Shown piece after piece: positions 22,891-33,959 of a stretch of 60,000 bases of DNA. The DNA is from Symsagittifera roscoffensis (taxonomy: Eukaryota; Xenacoelomorpha; Acoela; Convolutidae), in the NCBI RefSeq assembly GCF_963678635.1, contig NC_087064.1, forward strand, positions 71,177,465 to 71,237,464, written 5' to 3'. Positions within the stretch are counted from its first letter, which is position 1; each line of letters begins with the position of its first letter. Position numbers and translations under genes: made by a program. Under the pieces are notes generated by a model, which was not told the origin of the DNA, made no database searches, and saw only the letters and a program-made list of their open reading frames with translations.

Positions 22891-23130
22891 AAGCAATTTT
22901 AAGTCAAGTACAAAGTCATAATATAGTCAATTCTGTTCGGAAAGAGTGAAACGTAGGTCAAAAAAGTCCACAAATAGGTCGAGAAAATCAAAACATAGTT
23001 CGATAAAGTCAAAACAAAAGTCGAGAAAGTCGAAGCAAATCCAATTTTGGTCAAAAAAGTCCTAACATTGGCAGCAAAAAACGAACGTTTAGGTCGAGAA
23101 AATCGATATATAAGTCGAGGACCTCGAACC
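22891..23130 (+). repeat. Degenerate short tandem repeat rich in GTCGA
   Basis: About ten units of roughly 20-21 bp resembling GTCGAGAAAGTCAAAACA, for example around 22,958, 22,976, 22,996, 23,013 and 23,091. GTCGA/GTC(A/T)A spacing stays near 18-21 bp while the rest drifts. Purpose unknown. The open frame at 23,047-23,295 overlaps its end and is not supported as a gene. Confidence 0.5.
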
Positions 23131-23394
23131 GGTTATTACAAAAGTGGCTCAGAAAAATGTAGGAGTTATTGCTTCACAAGCGAGTCAATCAAAGTTGTTA
23201 AGTCGAAAAAACAATGTTTGAAATATTTCATGCGTAAGCCTACGCTTTCACCGGACAGCTTAACAAATTTTTTGCACCGTCTCATTTATGAATGAAATCA
23301 CTAATTTTCTAATTGCGTGGTCGTTTTATTTTATTCCTAGAAACTGCGTAAAACAGCACCTGGTCGTTTCAAAAGGTGAAACTAAAAAAATTTT

Positions 23395-24800
23395 GTTCAG
23401 TAATTTACAGATCTATTAGGAAACACATGCAGCCTAAGTAGACCAGCTGATAAAACTTCCAGACATACAGCGCTACAAATACCCTAAGTAAGTGGTTCCC
23501 ATCACGATCTTCCTGAAATGCTTTTGGACCCCCACTGAACGCACGGAGCCAAACCTTTAAGACATAATTGATAAAGGCAAAATATTTTGTATGTGAAAGT
23601 TTGAACCGAATCTGACAATTAGACCTGACACTTAGCACTTTGGACAAATACCTCATAAAATAAATAATGAGCGAAAAATAACGAAAAATAATGAGCGAGG
23701 GCGTATGGACATTCGGGCGGCAACAGACACTAGAATCCAACCCCAAAAAAAGACCTCATTGATCCAAAACCTTTCGACGACCCCCTCAGGTCTTATTACA
23801 CAAAAGTCCCTGGACTATAACCGAAAATGGTTGTAACCCAAACCCTTTGAAATGCAAATATTGAGTGCAATTTAGACAGACAAGTGTCCTATTATTAGAA
23901 TAACAATTAGTCTACAAAACAAAAGTCACACGGGACAGGATATTTTATTAGCTTCCAGGTGGTAGTTAATTGACCCAATTAGAACCCAAGGAGAAGAACG
24001 GCTTAACCCAATGAGCTGAAGAGTTGAAATTAGATTAGATTGCGTATGGAATTTTGGGGAATTTTACTGGCAGGTATGTCCCCCTGAACGGTTTTTCCCC
24101 TAGGAATGTTGAAAAGTAAAAAATAGGATAATCACAAAAATACTTGAAAGTTGTTCCAAAAAACATAAAATGGTTTAGAGGTAAAATTGACTGGATTTTG
24201 GCATTCATAACTAGTGTCGTTTTGGGAAGTTTCCGACTAGGACGTTGCGCACGAGTTACCAAACTAAGTACCAGCAAAATTAAGTACCCATACGGACGAT
24301 CACATTTATAACGTAAGCTAAAATCCAAATTGAGAAACACAGCGGAATGGTTACTATTCCGGATTGTCTACCTTTAGAAGCAGAACAAAAAATGCATTTG
24401 TGATAAGAGTTTGATTCTCATTATTCATAAGAAAAAAATTATTGCAAAGACTGTAGATAGTTGGCTCTCAAACTTATTTGGAGAACAAATCGACACATGT
24501 GATAATAGAGATAATGATAAGGATTTCTTAAGACTAACAAATAGTTGATTGAGGTATCGAATATAGCAAAAGTGTAGAGTCTTAGTTAGTGTTATCACGA
24601 AAGTTGAAATTACAATGAGACAAATTTTTTGATTGATTGTGGATTTTTTCTTTTGATTAGATTTTTAGACTACTTTCTGGCCACTATGGACCCTCTGTAC
24701 TAAAATTTATTTTGTATGAGTTCAATTTTAACTGTAAATTTTGCGATCGTGGATTCAAGCGATTCAGCGACAAGAGCAGGAAGTACAAATGTGGTTGATT
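23395..24800 (+). mobile_element. LTR-retrotransposon LTR/leader region, copy 1
   Basis: Collinear with 26,750-27,550 with many small and some large indels. Shared blocks include AAAACTTCCAGA, GGCATTCATAACTAGTGTCG, TTCCG-TTGTCTACCTTTAGA and the TTTTAGA-TA-TTTCTG-CCAC block before the gag start. It contains no accepted ORF. The 5' start of the LTR is not visible, so copy 1 is truncated or too diverged on its left. Confidence 0.55.
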
Positions 24801-25882
24801 GACGCATAGCTTGTATCGATGGCCGATTATTTCCGGAGCCTACGCTAGGGAGGGCGCGAAAGATGCTATTCCAGAGTCAAGCAGCAGCGAGAGTCGAGTT
24901 CAAGAACCTCAGATACGGCAAAAAAGAGGGTTCCAGAGAAATTTTGGGGCGATTCAGATCACTAGATGACGTGGCAAACAGAAACATGGGCGCGCAAGCT
25001 GGAGACGATATGAATATATGCAGTATATAAATGGCATATTCCATGCGGGACTGCAGGAGTTACTACCATGAGAGAAATTTAGACCTTTTAGTCGGTCTGT
25101 ATCAAGACTGCCAGAGCGAAAAGCGAGAAACGGTTAAACTATGTTGGAGAGTTGCACAAGGTAACCGAAGTCATGTCCGGATCAATTAGAGAAGTTTGGG
25201 AAATGATTGACGCTAGCCAAGCTGGAGCAGAGCTTAGAAGAGTACAGACAAGTATTAACCAGAGGTTGGCAAAATGATATGAACATTTTGCGGCACGATA
25301 GACTGGTTGCTCTTTTAGATGCAGTTACCTAAAAAACGAGCCAGAGGGCCATTTAGAGACATCATACAGCTGAGCAAAAGATTTCAGCGGACTTATCACA
25401 ACGAATCTGAAGTTAGGAGCGATTGATGACAGAATTCGACCACAAGTGGTTCCTGTGCTGACGAACAAGATGATTTAGAGACTGCGATCGATGAGAGAGT
25501 ACATACTTTCTCAAGATTATCGTTGGGACACTTTTTGTATCGGACTGACGGAAAGGTTTACGTTTCCCACGCAGTATGGAACTCCCAAATTAGATCATGA
25601 CAATGACCCATGGCTTCAACAGGTTCAGCAGGACGGGAAGAACACAGCAGTCAGGGATCTAAAACTGTGAAAAGAGTAGAGTCGAGAGAACTCGAGTATT
25701 CATTTGAACTTCGATGACCACAGTGTCTGGATAGTCGAAAAAGAAGACGAGGCGTTGTGGGCGAACAATAGGAAGGGGTTTATTCATGATCTAAGCCATT
25801 TGTGAGAGCCCTTGAGATTTTTGTTGCGAAAAAATTGAGAAGTGGTAAAGCCAACAGTTAATCCCACTGGGCGAAAGAAAAT
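24801..25882 (+). pseudogene. gag-like remains of LTR retrotransposon, copy 1
   Basis: The stretch encoding FQSQAAARVEFKNL and FRSLDDVANRNMGAQAGDD parallels FQSRAAAKAEFKSL and FRSLGDMTNRNKGAQARDE of the copy at 27.7-28.3 kb. Farther on, frames encode ERRNG-like and VGELHKVTEVMSGSIREV, WEMIDASQAGAELRRV and SINQRLAK, a helix-rich capsid-like segment. Stops and frame changes occur throughout. The 5' ~230 bp of gag present in copy 2 is deleted here. Confidence 0.5.
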
Positions 25883-26293
25883 TTGCGACGAGAGAGCGAC
25901 TTGGTGGAAATATACGACGCAAGGGAGATTGAAGCCAGGACTGAAGAAGAGCCAGCAAATCTCCCGAACGAAGCTGAAGGTAGACCTTATACAAATGCGT
26001 CAGAGTTTGACTCTGAGAGACAGCCTGAACTTAAGGATTCAGGTCGACTCAGTCGGATACGTAGAACATCTGTATGCATCGGGATCGATGAAAATGCGAA
26101 TAAAAACTTGGAAACATTTTTCATTCAACTCATCTATGCTAGATTATATCTAAGTGTGATGTTACCTCAGACGAATGTGGAACTGTTGAATAATAACTCA
26201 AACTCTTTGACAGAGATTGAATCGTACTACGAAGGAAAAAGTTATCAGATGACAAGTCCCTTTGTTGAAAATTTTGAAACCAAAAAATACTAA
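25883..26293 (+). CDS. Terminal ORF fragment of LTR retrotransposon
   Basis: 136 codons, acidic in its N-terminal half (EARTEEEPANLPNEAEGRP) and ending FVENFETKKY. It stops 25 bp before a purine-rich tract (GAGGGGAGTGAA, 26,319-26,330) that would prime plus-strand synthesis in an LTR element. Position therefore suggests the C-terminal end of the retroelement polyprotein. No protease, RT or integrase motif is seen in it, and the element lacks room for a full pol, so large internal deletion is likely. The overlapping frame at 25,842-26,153 is a shadow. Confidence 0.4.
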   Translation: MRRESDLVEIYDAREIEARTEEEPANLPNEAEGRPYTNASEFDSERQPELKDSGRLSRIRRTSVCIGIDENANKNLETFFIQLIYARLYLSVMLPQTNVELLNNNSNSLTEIESYYEGKSYQMTSPFVENFETKKY

Positions 26294-26318
26294 TCAAGTC
26301 TTAAATTTTAATAATTTT

Positions 26319-26330
26319 GAGGGGAGTGAA
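26319..26330 (+). promoter_or_regulatory. Polypurine tract candidate before 3' LTR
   Basis: GAGGGGAGTGAATGATGGG contains a 12-base purine-rich run with one T directly before a TGATGG that could be the 5' TG of the LTR. It lies just after the last retroelement ORF, the expected place. Confidence 0.45.
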
Positions 26331-27737
26331 TGATGGGTCCGCATTTCAATTTTAAGAAAGGTAACACGAAAACGAGGAAGGGTTATTATGAGGCTAGGTG
26401 TCAGCATTATGAATACTCTGTGGGCTGGTAAATGGCAATAAAAGATAAGAGGAAGAATTACCTTGTTGTTGTTGAAAGACAGTTGGGCTTAAGAGTACCG
26501 TATAAAAATTTGGTACTAAAAGTAAGTCCCAATTGAGTAAAATTGTTAGATAGCGTTAACTTTTAAGTTAAAATAGCGAAAAATTAAATTTTGTCAGTAA
26601 ACATATTTCCGGAGAGAAAAAGACGAAAAGGGAAGCCGTTAGAGTTGACCTAGATTATAAAATCCACCGGTTGCCAATGAATTAAGATAGAATATAAACA
26701 CATCTGTGGACCCCGTCAACAAAGCGATAGGAACTCAAACTTTTCACTGTTTCTTTTCAGGAACACAAGCAACCTTAGCAGACCAGGAAATAAAAACTTC
26801 CAGATATAAAGCGCTGAGGGTTGGAATTATAATTAGTTACTTATTGGGTTCTTAGAAATGCTAAAAGCAGGTATTTCCCACTGAAATGTCCATGGGAGAA
26901 GAGAAAAAGATGGACAATGAAACAAAAAAGGGGAAAATGTTTAAGTAAAGATAAATTGACCCAGAGGAGAAGAATGACTGGATGCTGGCATTCATAACTA
27001 GTGTCGACTCGGGAAATTCCGATTAAGACCTTGTGCAAGGGTTACCAAAAAAAATTACCAGGACTCATATAGACGATCCTATTTTTAACTTTACCTAAAA
27101 ATCAAATCGACATATTAAGGGGAACGGTTAAGTTTCCGGTTTGTCTACCTTTAGAGGCAGAAGAGAGAACAATTTGGTTTTCCTTGTTTATTTGAATACA
27201 ATTATTGCACAGCCTGTAGACATTTAGTTCTCAAAAAAAATTGAAAAGCAAATTGACACTTGTAAGAATAGAGATTCCCCTGAATGAGTTTCAGTACCTT
27301 AAGATAAAAATTTCTCAAGAGGGATGTATAGTTGAATTATCGCAGAAATGAGCTATCGAATTCCAATCAGGTAAATGTGTTGATTGATCGCGGACCTTTT
27401 CCCCTTGATTCCATTTTTAGATTATTTTCTGACCACATCGAATCCTTGCACTTGATTTTAGTTCTATCTGAGTTCAAGGTCGACTGAAAAAACCTTGTGA
27501 CTGTGAGTTCGAGCGAGATATCGACAAGAGCATCAAGAAAAAGATACAAGCAAAATAGTACAGTGCAGAATAAGTGCGAACAACATAGCCTTTTCGAGAT
27601 TGTGGAGAGCGGTCGCTGAACTCATTACCCAGAGGACCAAATTATGGCGCCGCTAATTAGGAAAGAGAACTAACTTAGATAAGCAATGCCCTAATTTTAC
27701 ACTGACGCTCGTGGTTTGTCCATATTCTGGTTTGTAG
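26331..27737 (+). mobile_element. LTR-like region and leader, copy 2
   Basis: Downstream of the polypurine tract; its later part (26,750-27,550) is collinear with 23,395-24,780. It ends in the leader with AACATAGCCTTTTC (about 27,588), which recurs at about 28,482. The region just before the gag ATG has TTCTGGTTTGTAG, possibly a splice acceptor. The precise LTR ends and the primer-binding site could not be fixed; GGCGCC at about 27,644 is only a weak candidate. Confidence 0.5.
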
Positions 27738-28291
27738 ATGCCAAATGTGCCAGATTTCGAACTTCCACATTTTCAAAAGAAGATGATTGACGCAGAGCTT
27801 GTATTGATGGCCGAGGCTGCAATGGCAGCGTTGAATGCTCTAGAAATGCAGCTGGAGTTGTTTGGATTAAGAAACGACGAGATCAATTTCCTCCATATAA
27901 CTACCAGAGCTACTTGGACTGGAGGAAACACTTCGCTGGGTTTGCACGTGCCAAGCAGTGAGATAATAAACGGGCTAGGATGGTGCTGCCCACCAGTTTA
28001 ACGGTCTGGGCCATTGACGAGTTTACGAGCCTGCCGACCCACTTCAGGGAGGAATTTTACGGTTTCTCGGAGCCTACGCTAGGAAGGCTGCTGCCAGAGT
28101 TGGATCAGCAAACGATGTCATTTCAGAGTCGAGCGGCAGCGAAAGCCGAATTTAAGAGCCTGATGCAGGTCAAAATTTCAAAATTCTTCAGATCACTAGG
28201 TGACATGACAAACAGAAACAAAGGTGCGCAAGCTAGAGATGAACTGTGTGGAGCGTTAGTTAGCGTGAACAGGAGGTTAAATTGCAGCTAG
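27738..28291 (+). pseudogene. gag-like gene split in two overlapping frames, copy 2
   Basis: Frame one (27,738-28,001, 87 aa, starts MPNVPDFELPHFQKKMIDAE) contains a helical AELVLMAEAAMAALNALEMQ block. It then overlaps frame two (27,980-28,291, 103 aa), which encodes FREEFYGFSEPTLGRLLPEL, FQSRAAAKAEFKSLMQ and FRSLGDMTNRNKGAQARDEL. Both halves read like one capsid precursor separated by a frame change in the 22-base overlap. Copy 1 keeps relatives of both parts. A decay mutation is the simple reading; a programmed shift cannot be excluded from one copy. No nucleocapsid zinc knuckle is visible. Confidence 0.5.
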
Positions 28292-28299
28292 GACCCTTT

Positions 28300-28596
28300 C
28301 CTTTTAATTAGGTAATAAGATTAAAATCTACCCACTCAGAGCCCTCTGTTTTTGGTGTTTTTTTATTTTTGAATTTGTTTACAATTGGAAATTCTTGCAA
28401 TCGTCAGTACAAGCGATACAGCCACAAGAGCAGCATGAAATTGGGTCAAGCAATATAGTACAGAGAAGAATGTTTGCTACCAACATAGCCTTTTCTGAAT
28501 GTTCCTGATCTTGGCCGGAGCGCTGACTTCAGTACCCGAAAAATTACTTTGCGTTGCCATTAAGTGAGAAAAAACGGACCTAGAGAAGCAACCCAT
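28300..28596 (+). mobile_element. LTR-retrotransposon leader fragment, copy 3
   Basis: Repeats 27,410-27,670 (CAAGAGCA, CAATATAGTACAG, CAACATAGCCTTTTC, then GAGAAGCAACCC against GATAAGCAATGCCC). It stops exactly where the palindromic element begins; the expected gag sequence is not found after the element's right end, so the right flank was lost or rearranged. Confidence 0.5.
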
Positions 28597-28619
28597 TAGT
28601 AGAAGAGTGAGGCGATCAG

Positions 28620-28960
28620 TGGGGGTGGGTGACGACCCCCATGTATTAACATAGGCTATAGACTATCCAGTTGTCACCCTATGTATTAGCATAGGCTATA
28701 GGTTTCCCAATGTACTAAGATAGGGAATAGGTTTCACAATGTATTAAGATAGTAGGTTTCAGATGGTAAGTTTCAGATGGTGAGTTTCAGAAAAATTATC
28801 GGCTCCCGAATTTTCCATGTATAGTGTATAGATTTCCTTATGTATCAGAAATTGATTGTATTGAGATAGGGAGTATTTTTCCCAATGTAATAAATTAGGG
28901 AATAGGTTTCCCAATGTACTACGATGGTAAGTTTTCAGTGTGATGGTAAGAAAAACGAAC
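28620..28960 (+). repeat. Terminal tandem repeats, left
   Basis: Units of about 29-41 bp variants of TGTATTAACATAGGCTATAG and TGTATTAAGATAGGGAATAG, followed by the shorter GGTTTCAGATGGTAAG repeats. The mirror set is at 45,850-46,150. Subterminal repeats like these are where transposases of foldback-type elements often bind. Confidence 0.75.
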
Positions 28961-29858
28961 TTTTTTTTATTTTTGTGTGTAAATGTCTAGTTTTTCGCAA
29001 ACATCTCGGCGCGCGTTATCTAATTGATGATTATTAATGGTTAAATAGGCGTAGTTTGTGGACCTGAGGTTAACTATTCATCTTTTTGGTTCATGGTAAG
29101 TCAATGGTAAGAGTTTTTGGACAAAAAAAATTTTTAAAACACGATAAGTTTTGCTATAATTCGATCTACTTTATTGGGCAATCTTATTTTCTATCTAACT
29201 GAAACTATGCTGAAACCTACTGAAACTTCGAAAAAAGTCAAAGTTTTTGGAAAAAATTGCAAAAAAATAAAGTGTTAGGAAAAAATTGCAAAAATTTCAA
29301 GTTTTTGGAAAAAGTTGCAGAAATCTCATAGTTTTGGTTAGTTTTTTTGTTACTTGCGATCTAATTGAAAAAAATATTTTTGTACAGAAATTGAAATTGG
29401 GCTCAAATTGTAATTTAATGGTATCAAGTTGAGACAATGATTCAAAAATTTGAATAAATTTTTGGATTTTTCCAAAATTTTCACACAAAATAATCATATT
29501 CGATAAATTTTAGCTTTATTTGAAAAAAAGCGGTTTTTATAATGCTCTCAACATTAACAGGAAAGTTAATAAAAGCTGAACCAAAATAGAAACTTAAGGA
29601 AGATCTTGAAAAAAACCGTAATTTTTGAGAAAGTAAAGTAAAAATTATTCAAATCTGTCAAAAATTTTCCATTTTCAACCTTTTAATTGGATAATTAACT
29701 GATTTTTTGTCCAATTCAAAGAGAACTGAAATGAGACTCTCAATACAAACGAACATCAAGAGTAATACTCCATACAATTTCTAGATTTTTGCTCGAAAAT
29801 CAACCCAAATTTGTACAAAAATTACAAATTCTGAGATGTTATTCACCTTATTAGTACA
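28961..29858. other. Left-arm non-coding segment
   Basis: Pairs with 44,940-45,850. Contains short A-rich variants of GTTTTTGGAAAAAATTGCA in tandem (29,239-29,320). Frames here are low complexity and are not conserved as proteins in the other arm. Confidence 0.45.
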
Positions 29859-32262
29859 CTATTTCACATCAATGATGAAAAATAAACAGTTAATGGCTAA
29901 AACTGACTGAAAATGAGATGAATTTTTCTTGAAATTTATTCGATTTTTGCTCAAAATTATAAAATTCAACTGATGATGATCTCTCTGTTGCTTCTGCAAC
30001 ATAATTTTCCGTAGAAACGTTCTATGTTTAAAGGTTATTCTTAGTTTCTGCTTATTACATGTTTTCGCTATTGAACACACTTTGCAAAAAACATTTATTC
30101 AGAACTGGAGAATTTAGGAGGAAAATAGTATCAATCGAACGAACAATTTGCTGGCAGAGATGAAATTAGAGCTGACACCGTCTGATTATTTTGATAAAAA
30201 AATTATAAATGTCTTCCTCAAGGTTCCTTTGTTAGGTGCTACAAAAAACTATTTAAGCAAAAATATAAATTTTGGGATCAATAACTATCACTTTTCTGGG
30301 AAAATAGTCATTGTTTAATGATTTTCTGTAGAAATGTTCTATGTTATAAGGTTAATCTTGCTTTTTACTTAATGCATGTTTTCGCTATTGAACACAGTTT
30401 GCAAAAAAAATTTGTCAGAACTGGAGAATTTGGGAAGAAAATAGTATCAATTGAACAATCAATTTGTTGGCAAAGATGAAATTATAACTGATAGCGTCTG
30501 ATTATTACAATAAAAATTGTAAATGTCTTCTTCAAGGTTCGCTTGTTCAGTTGCTGCAGTAAACTATTTAAGCAAAAATACAATTTTTGGGTCAATAACT
30601 ATCACTATCTTGCAAAATAAACATTAAACAGCTTTTTTTTCTGAATTTACGAGGAAAATTTTCTGAAAAATATCCAAGTGAGAAAGAATCGTTGCTGGTT
30701 AAAATATTCAAAAACATATGTAAAAAATGGGAAATTAAATGTATTTTTACAATTTAGGAGCAAATTAGGAGCAGCTCTATTAGTTATAATAAGAAAACCT
30801 CCGGAAATACGCAAGGGAACTGAAATCATCTCAGAACTCCTAAAGGATTAAACTGAGTTTCTATCTCATTTTCTCAGTTTCTGCTTCATCTTCTATCTAT
30901 CAAATTAATCCAATTTGAACAAAAATTCACTTGAAAATTGAATTTTTGATGGAAAAATGTATCGTTTCAACGAACCATCAATGATGAAAAATAAACAGTT
31001 ATTGGCTAAAACTGACAAAAATTGAGATGAATTTTTCTAAAAAAGTTATTCGATTTTGGCTCAAATTCAACAAAATTCAACTGATGATTATCTCTCTATT
31101 GCTTCTGCAACATAATTTTCACGATTTTCCGTAGAAACGTTCTACGTTTAAAGGTTATTCTTAGTTTCTGCTTATTACATGTTTTCGCTATTGAACACAC
31201 TTTGCAAAAAAAATTTAGTCAGAACTGGAGAATTGGGGGGGGGGGAGAAATAGTATCAATCGAACGAACAATTTGCTGGCAGAAATAAATTAGAACTGAT
31301 ACCGTCTGATTATTTTGATAAAAATATGTAAATGTCTTCCTCAAGGTTACCTTGTTAGGTGCTACAAAAAACTATATAAGCAAAAGCACAACTTTTGGGA
31401 TCAATAACTATCACTTTTCTTGGAAAATAGTCATTTTTTAATGATTTTTTGTAGAAATGATCTGTGTTTTAAGGTTATTCTTGCTTTCTGCTCAATGTAT
31501 GTTTTCGGTATTGAACACACTTTGCAAAAAAAAATTAGTCAGAACTGGAGAATTGGGGGGGGGGAAGAAATAGTATCAATCGAACGAACAATTTGCTGGC
31601 AGAAATAAATTAGAACTGATACCGTCTGATTATTTTGATAAAAATATGTAAATGTCTTCCTCAAGGTTACCTTGTTAGGTGCTACAAAAAACTATATAAG
31701 CAAAAGCACAACTTTTGGGATCAATAACTATCACTTTTCTTGGAAAATAGTCATTTTTTAATGATTTTCTGTAGAAATGATCTGTGTTTTAAGGTTATTC
31801 TTGCTTTCTGCTCAATGTATGTTTTCGGTATTGAACACAGTTTGCAAGAAAAATTTGTTAGAACTGGAGAATTTAGACAGTAAATAGTATCAATTGAACA
31901 AACAGTTTGCTGGCAAAGATCAAATTATAACTGATAGCGTCTGATTATTACAAAAAAAATTGTAAATGTCTTCCTCAAGGTTCCCTTGTTCAGTTGCTGC
32001 AGTAAACTATTTAAGCAAAAATACAATTTTTGGGTCAATAACTATCACTATCTTGCAAAATAAATATCAAACAGCTTTTTATTCTCTATTTATGAGGAAA
32101 AATTTTCTGAAAAATATCCAAGTGAGAAAGAATCGTTGCTGGTTGAAACGTTCAAAAACATATATGAAAATGGGAATATAAATAGATTTTTACAATTCAG
32201 GAGCAAATTAGGAGCAGCTCTATTAGTTATAATAAAAAAAACTCCGGAAATACGCAAGGGAA
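29859..32262 (+). repeat. Left-arm tandem and nested duplications
   Basis: A module beginning CATCAATGATGAAAAATAAA occurs at 29,868 and 30,978. Within it, ~320-bp units with AGAACTGGAGAATT recur at about 30,101, 30,418, 31,220, 31,541 and 31,860; the pair starting 31,220 and 31,541 is almost identical and each has a poly-G run (11 G at 31,235-31,245; 10 G at 31,555-31,564). Short ORFs in it are not accepted. Confidence 0.7.
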
Positions 32263-33499
32263 CCTAGTTCCTAACATCTGCAATATCTAAAAATTTCTAA
32301 AAGAGTGCGTCTCCAAAAATTGATTTAATAAAAGAAATCACGGTGCAAACTGGAACAATTGGGTAATTTATCGAATTTATTTTAAGCAAAAAAACTCTAT
32401 ATAGTAAAAAAGTAATAAAATGTAGATCTTGAAAGCACTTTTTAGATTTATGCTACTTGTATCTTCTTCCAAAAGAAGTCGGAATGAGTTAACTTTAAAA
32501 AATTATCCTCAAACCATCTGATTTTTGATAAAAATTTACCTTATATATCAAATGATAACAAACTTTTCTAATGATTTACACATAAATACAAAACTTTGAC
32601 AGTTTTTATGTCGGAGTTTTCCTCAAAATATGGTTTATAAGCTAAATTCTAGTGAAATCATCTCAGAACTCCTAAAGGATTAAACTGAGTTTCTATCTCA
32701 TTTTCTCAGTTTCTGCTTCATCTTCTATCTATCAAATTAATCCAATTTGAAAAAAAATTCACTTGAAAATTGAACTTTTGATGAAAAAATGTATCGTTTC
32801 AAAGAACGTTCAATAATCCAAAGCTGAATTAAAACCATGAATCCTTTGCTAAACGTCTTTAAATGACTTTCTTAACTTGATAATTTTATATCGCTGTTTC
32901 ATATCTGATTTTCCATAATAAAGTAAATTTTGGATTGAGAATGATGTATATTATTATCTTGAAATTTTCAAAAGTTAGCACAAATATACGTTTTTCCAGG
33001 TCAGCTATCAATTTTTTAGTGAGATCGTCATGAAAAACAGTAGAAAACTATTATTCTTAATAAATCAACCCCCCATATTTGCTTAAAAACGCACTACTCT
33101 ATGAACACTTTTACAATAACTAAACAGGAAAAACTTTAAAATGTTAACAAGGCACAACATTTCAATTAGTCAATGTTTTATAAATATTCAGTTTTCTTAC
33201 AAAAATTCAACAAATACTTAAGCAATCATTAGCATAAATTATTCACTTTTAGTGCAAAGTTATCAAAACATAATCTCCTCAAGCATGCAAACAATGGAGT
33301 TTTTACTGTAGATAAAAGATTTTTGGATCGATTTCCATTGAAATTTTCACGAAAGTTAGAACTCGATTGTTGCTGGTTTTATTATCAATCAGAACCTTTG
33401 AATATGACAGATCAAGAATAGTGGTGAAAAAACTGTATCAATCTTACAAAAAATTTTTTCAAATTTTTTGTTTTGACTCCTCAGATTCAGTAAAAGTTT
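32263..33499. other. Left-arm non-coding segment before zinc-finger ORF
   Basis: Pairs with about 42,110-43,400. No conserved protein frame. The plus-strand frame at 33,367-33,600 is the complement of the zinc-finger C-terminus and its downstream flank. Confidence 0.4.
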
Positions 33500-33757
33500 T
33501 TATTCAAAGTATTTTCTCCTATAATTCACCTTCTCTTGGAGTGTTTTTCGAGACTGCTGAGCACATAATTTATCATTATGTTGACAATGCTTCTTCTTGA
33601 AATGATTAAAGAGTTCCTCGCTGCTATATGTATAAAAGATACAATTGGAATACTTTAAAACGCCATAGTGCTCACAATGTCTTGATGCGTCTTTACGTGT
33701 GTATTCTCTCCCACATTCAAGAAATGCGACTCTTTCATTTCTATTCAGTGACGGCAT
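33500..33757 (-). pseudogene. C2H2 zinc-finger gene, left-arm copy, degraded
   Basis: From the conserved start MPSLNRNERVA this copy matches the right-arm gene, but zinc ligands are lost: the first finger starts FLECG instead of CLECG, HRKHC is HCEHY, and the second finger starts KYSNC instead of KCSNC. The frame stays open longer (past CAQQSRKTLQEK) and reaches AAG|GTGAAT, a plausible splice donor, so the ancestral gene may have had a further exon. The open frame upstream to 33,877 is hydrophobic leader-like sequence not conserved in the other arm. Confidence 0.6.
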
Positions 33758-33959
33758 CTCAATAAGTAGAAAAAGAATGAGTGGGAGATTCAGAAAGTCC
33801 AAAATTTTCTGATAAGAACAGTTGAACAGACTCGAAAAATGAATAAAACGAATAAAACCAGCAATTTTCTTACCCAATTGATTTTAACGTGAAAGAAATT
33901 GAGAAAGGATAAACTATTTAGCCTAGCTGAAATAAAAATTATCCATGAAGTTTCCAAAG

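Noticed and set aside
27640-27656. TGGCGCC as a lysine-tRNA primer-binding site
   Set aside because: Only about seven bases match and the next bases do not continue the complement; the LTR end is not defined there.
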